Assembly (NCBI GenBank): GCA_905235955.1
Contig: CAJONN010000004.1
Coordinates: 1-24,455, forward strand
Source: an uncultured Marinilabiliaceae bacterium
GTDB lineage: Bacteria > Bacteroidota > Bacteroidia > Bacteroidales > Marinilabiliaceae
Direction of reading: 5' to 3'
DNA: 24,455 nucleotides
The stretch's first letter is position 1, and each line of letters begins with the position of its first letter. The translations under genes and the position numbers were made by a program. The notes under the pieces were generated by a model. It ran no database searches. It was not told the DNA's origin and saw nothing but the letters and a program-made list of their open reading frames with translations. Shown here one piece after another: positions 24,086-24,455 of this stretch.

Positions 24086-24093
24086 CAAAGGTA
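24086..24093 (-). promoter_or_regulatory. Candidate -7 element for fabG
   Basis: On the minus strand this reads TACCTTTG, identical to the -7 of the tRNA-Lys promoter. The start site would be near 24079, about 50 nt before the chosen ATG. No good -33 TTTG is present. Confidence 0.55.
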
Positions 24094-24280
24094 CAAAATT
24101 TATTTTTCAATAATGTCATAGCTTTCGCATCATGCTTTCTTTCAATTAAAAACTTTTTAGTTGGTTGGCTTTGCTCAATCATCTTTGAGTCTTGCGGAAA
24201 GAAAAAGTAAAAGACTAATGAAAAAACCGTGTTTGGGGACTTCTACTTACTTGTGAAATATAAGTCACTTAAAAACAACA

Positions 24281-24312
24281 AAGCCTCGACACCTTTAAAA
24301 GTGTTGAGGCTT
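24281..24312 (-). terminator. Terminator of tRNA-Lys
   Basis: AAGCCTCGACAC (24281-24292) pairs with GTGTTGAGGCTT (24301-24312) with one G-U pair, loop of 8 nt. On the minus strand it is followed by TGTTGTTTTTAAG. It begins 3 nt after the tRNA 3' end. Confidence 0.85.
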
Positions 24313-24315
24313 ATG

Positions 24316-24388
24316 TGACCCGCCAGGGGATCGAACCCTGGACCCACAGATTAAGAGTCTGTTGCTCTACCAGCTGAGCTAGCGAGTC
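24316..24388 (-). tRNA. tRNA-Lys (anticodon CUU)
   Basis: A 73-nt tRNA. Acceptor GACTCGC pairs with GCGGGTC (one G-U), discriminator A at 24316. The D-arm contains AGCTCAGCTGGTAGAGC. Anticodon stem ACAGA/TCTGT encloses loop CTCTTAA, giving anticodon CUU (lysine AAG). T-arm is CCAGG GTTCGATC CCTGG-like. No CCA is encoded. It has its own promoter and terminator. Confidence 0.96.
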
Positions 24389-24406
24389 GGTTTTGAAATC
24401 CGAGCG

Positions 24407-24437
24407 CAAAGGTAGATGTATTTTTTTAAAACGCAAA
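24407..24437 (-). promoter_or_regulatory. Promoter of tRNA-Lys
   Basis: On the minus strand TTTG (24434-24437) and TACCTTTG (24407-24414) are separated by exactly 19 nt, a textbook Bacteroidetes sigma-ABfr promoter. The start site would be near 24400, about 12 nt before the tRNA 5' end. Confidence 0.8.
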
Positions 24438-24455
24438 ATATCGCCTCATTTTTTT

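Noticed and set aside
1..24455. CRISPR array, prophage, insertion sequence or integron
   Set aside because: No regularly spaced direct repeats, and no transposase, integrase or phage structural genes were found on either strand; both tRNAs look intact with no adjacent att-like duplication.

Overview
The window comes from a member of the Bacteroidota, most likely order Bacteroidales. Supporting signs are a GldJ lipoprotein beside murF, a short Bacteroidetes-type arginine decarboxylase, weak Shine-Dalgarno signals, and repeated matches to the Bacteroidetes promoter (TAnnTTTG at -7, TTTG at -33) ahead of both tRNAs and several genes. Every supported gene, including both tRNAs, lies on the minus strand, so transcription runs from high to low coordinates. 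No transposase, phage gene or CRISPR array was seen. This is compact chromosome.

In the direction of transcription: tRNA-Lys(CUU) with promoter and terminator; fabG with promoter and terminator; a three-gene envelope group (acyltransferase, O-methyltransferase, phosphoethanolamine transferase) preceded by an inverted-repeat element; the PLP-pathway kinase pdxY; a trp leader with an attenuator, then trpE-trpG; tRNA-Leu(UAG) with promoter and terminator; then the proteostasis run tig, clpP, clpX, lon, rsfS, ftsH; the phospholipid genes cdsA and psd; a PLP-dependent decarboxylase (speA type) with a PolB-like 3'-5' exonuclease; a small candidate lipoprotein preceded by a second copy of the inverted-repeat element; gldJ; and murF, cut by the window edge just before its C-terminus.

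The most notable finding is an unannotated 21-codon leader ORF (18301..18366, minus) upstream of trpE. It has three consecutive Trp codons plus a fourth, and is followed by a 12-bp hairpin with a T8 run 26 nt upstream of the trpE start. This is the architecture of a transcription attenuator sensing charged tRNA-Trp. The classical antiterminator is only weakly visible, so the switching details are open.

Other points of interest are a 22-nt motif, identical at 21 positions, inside inverted repeats ahead of two unrelated genes; three AAA+ protease systems (ClpXP, Lon, FtsH) with trigger factor in one run of about 8.5 kb; the gldJ-murF pair, which points to type IX secretion or gliding; and a FabG/acyltransferase/methyltransferase set resembling a fragment of a flexirubin/aryl-polyene locus.
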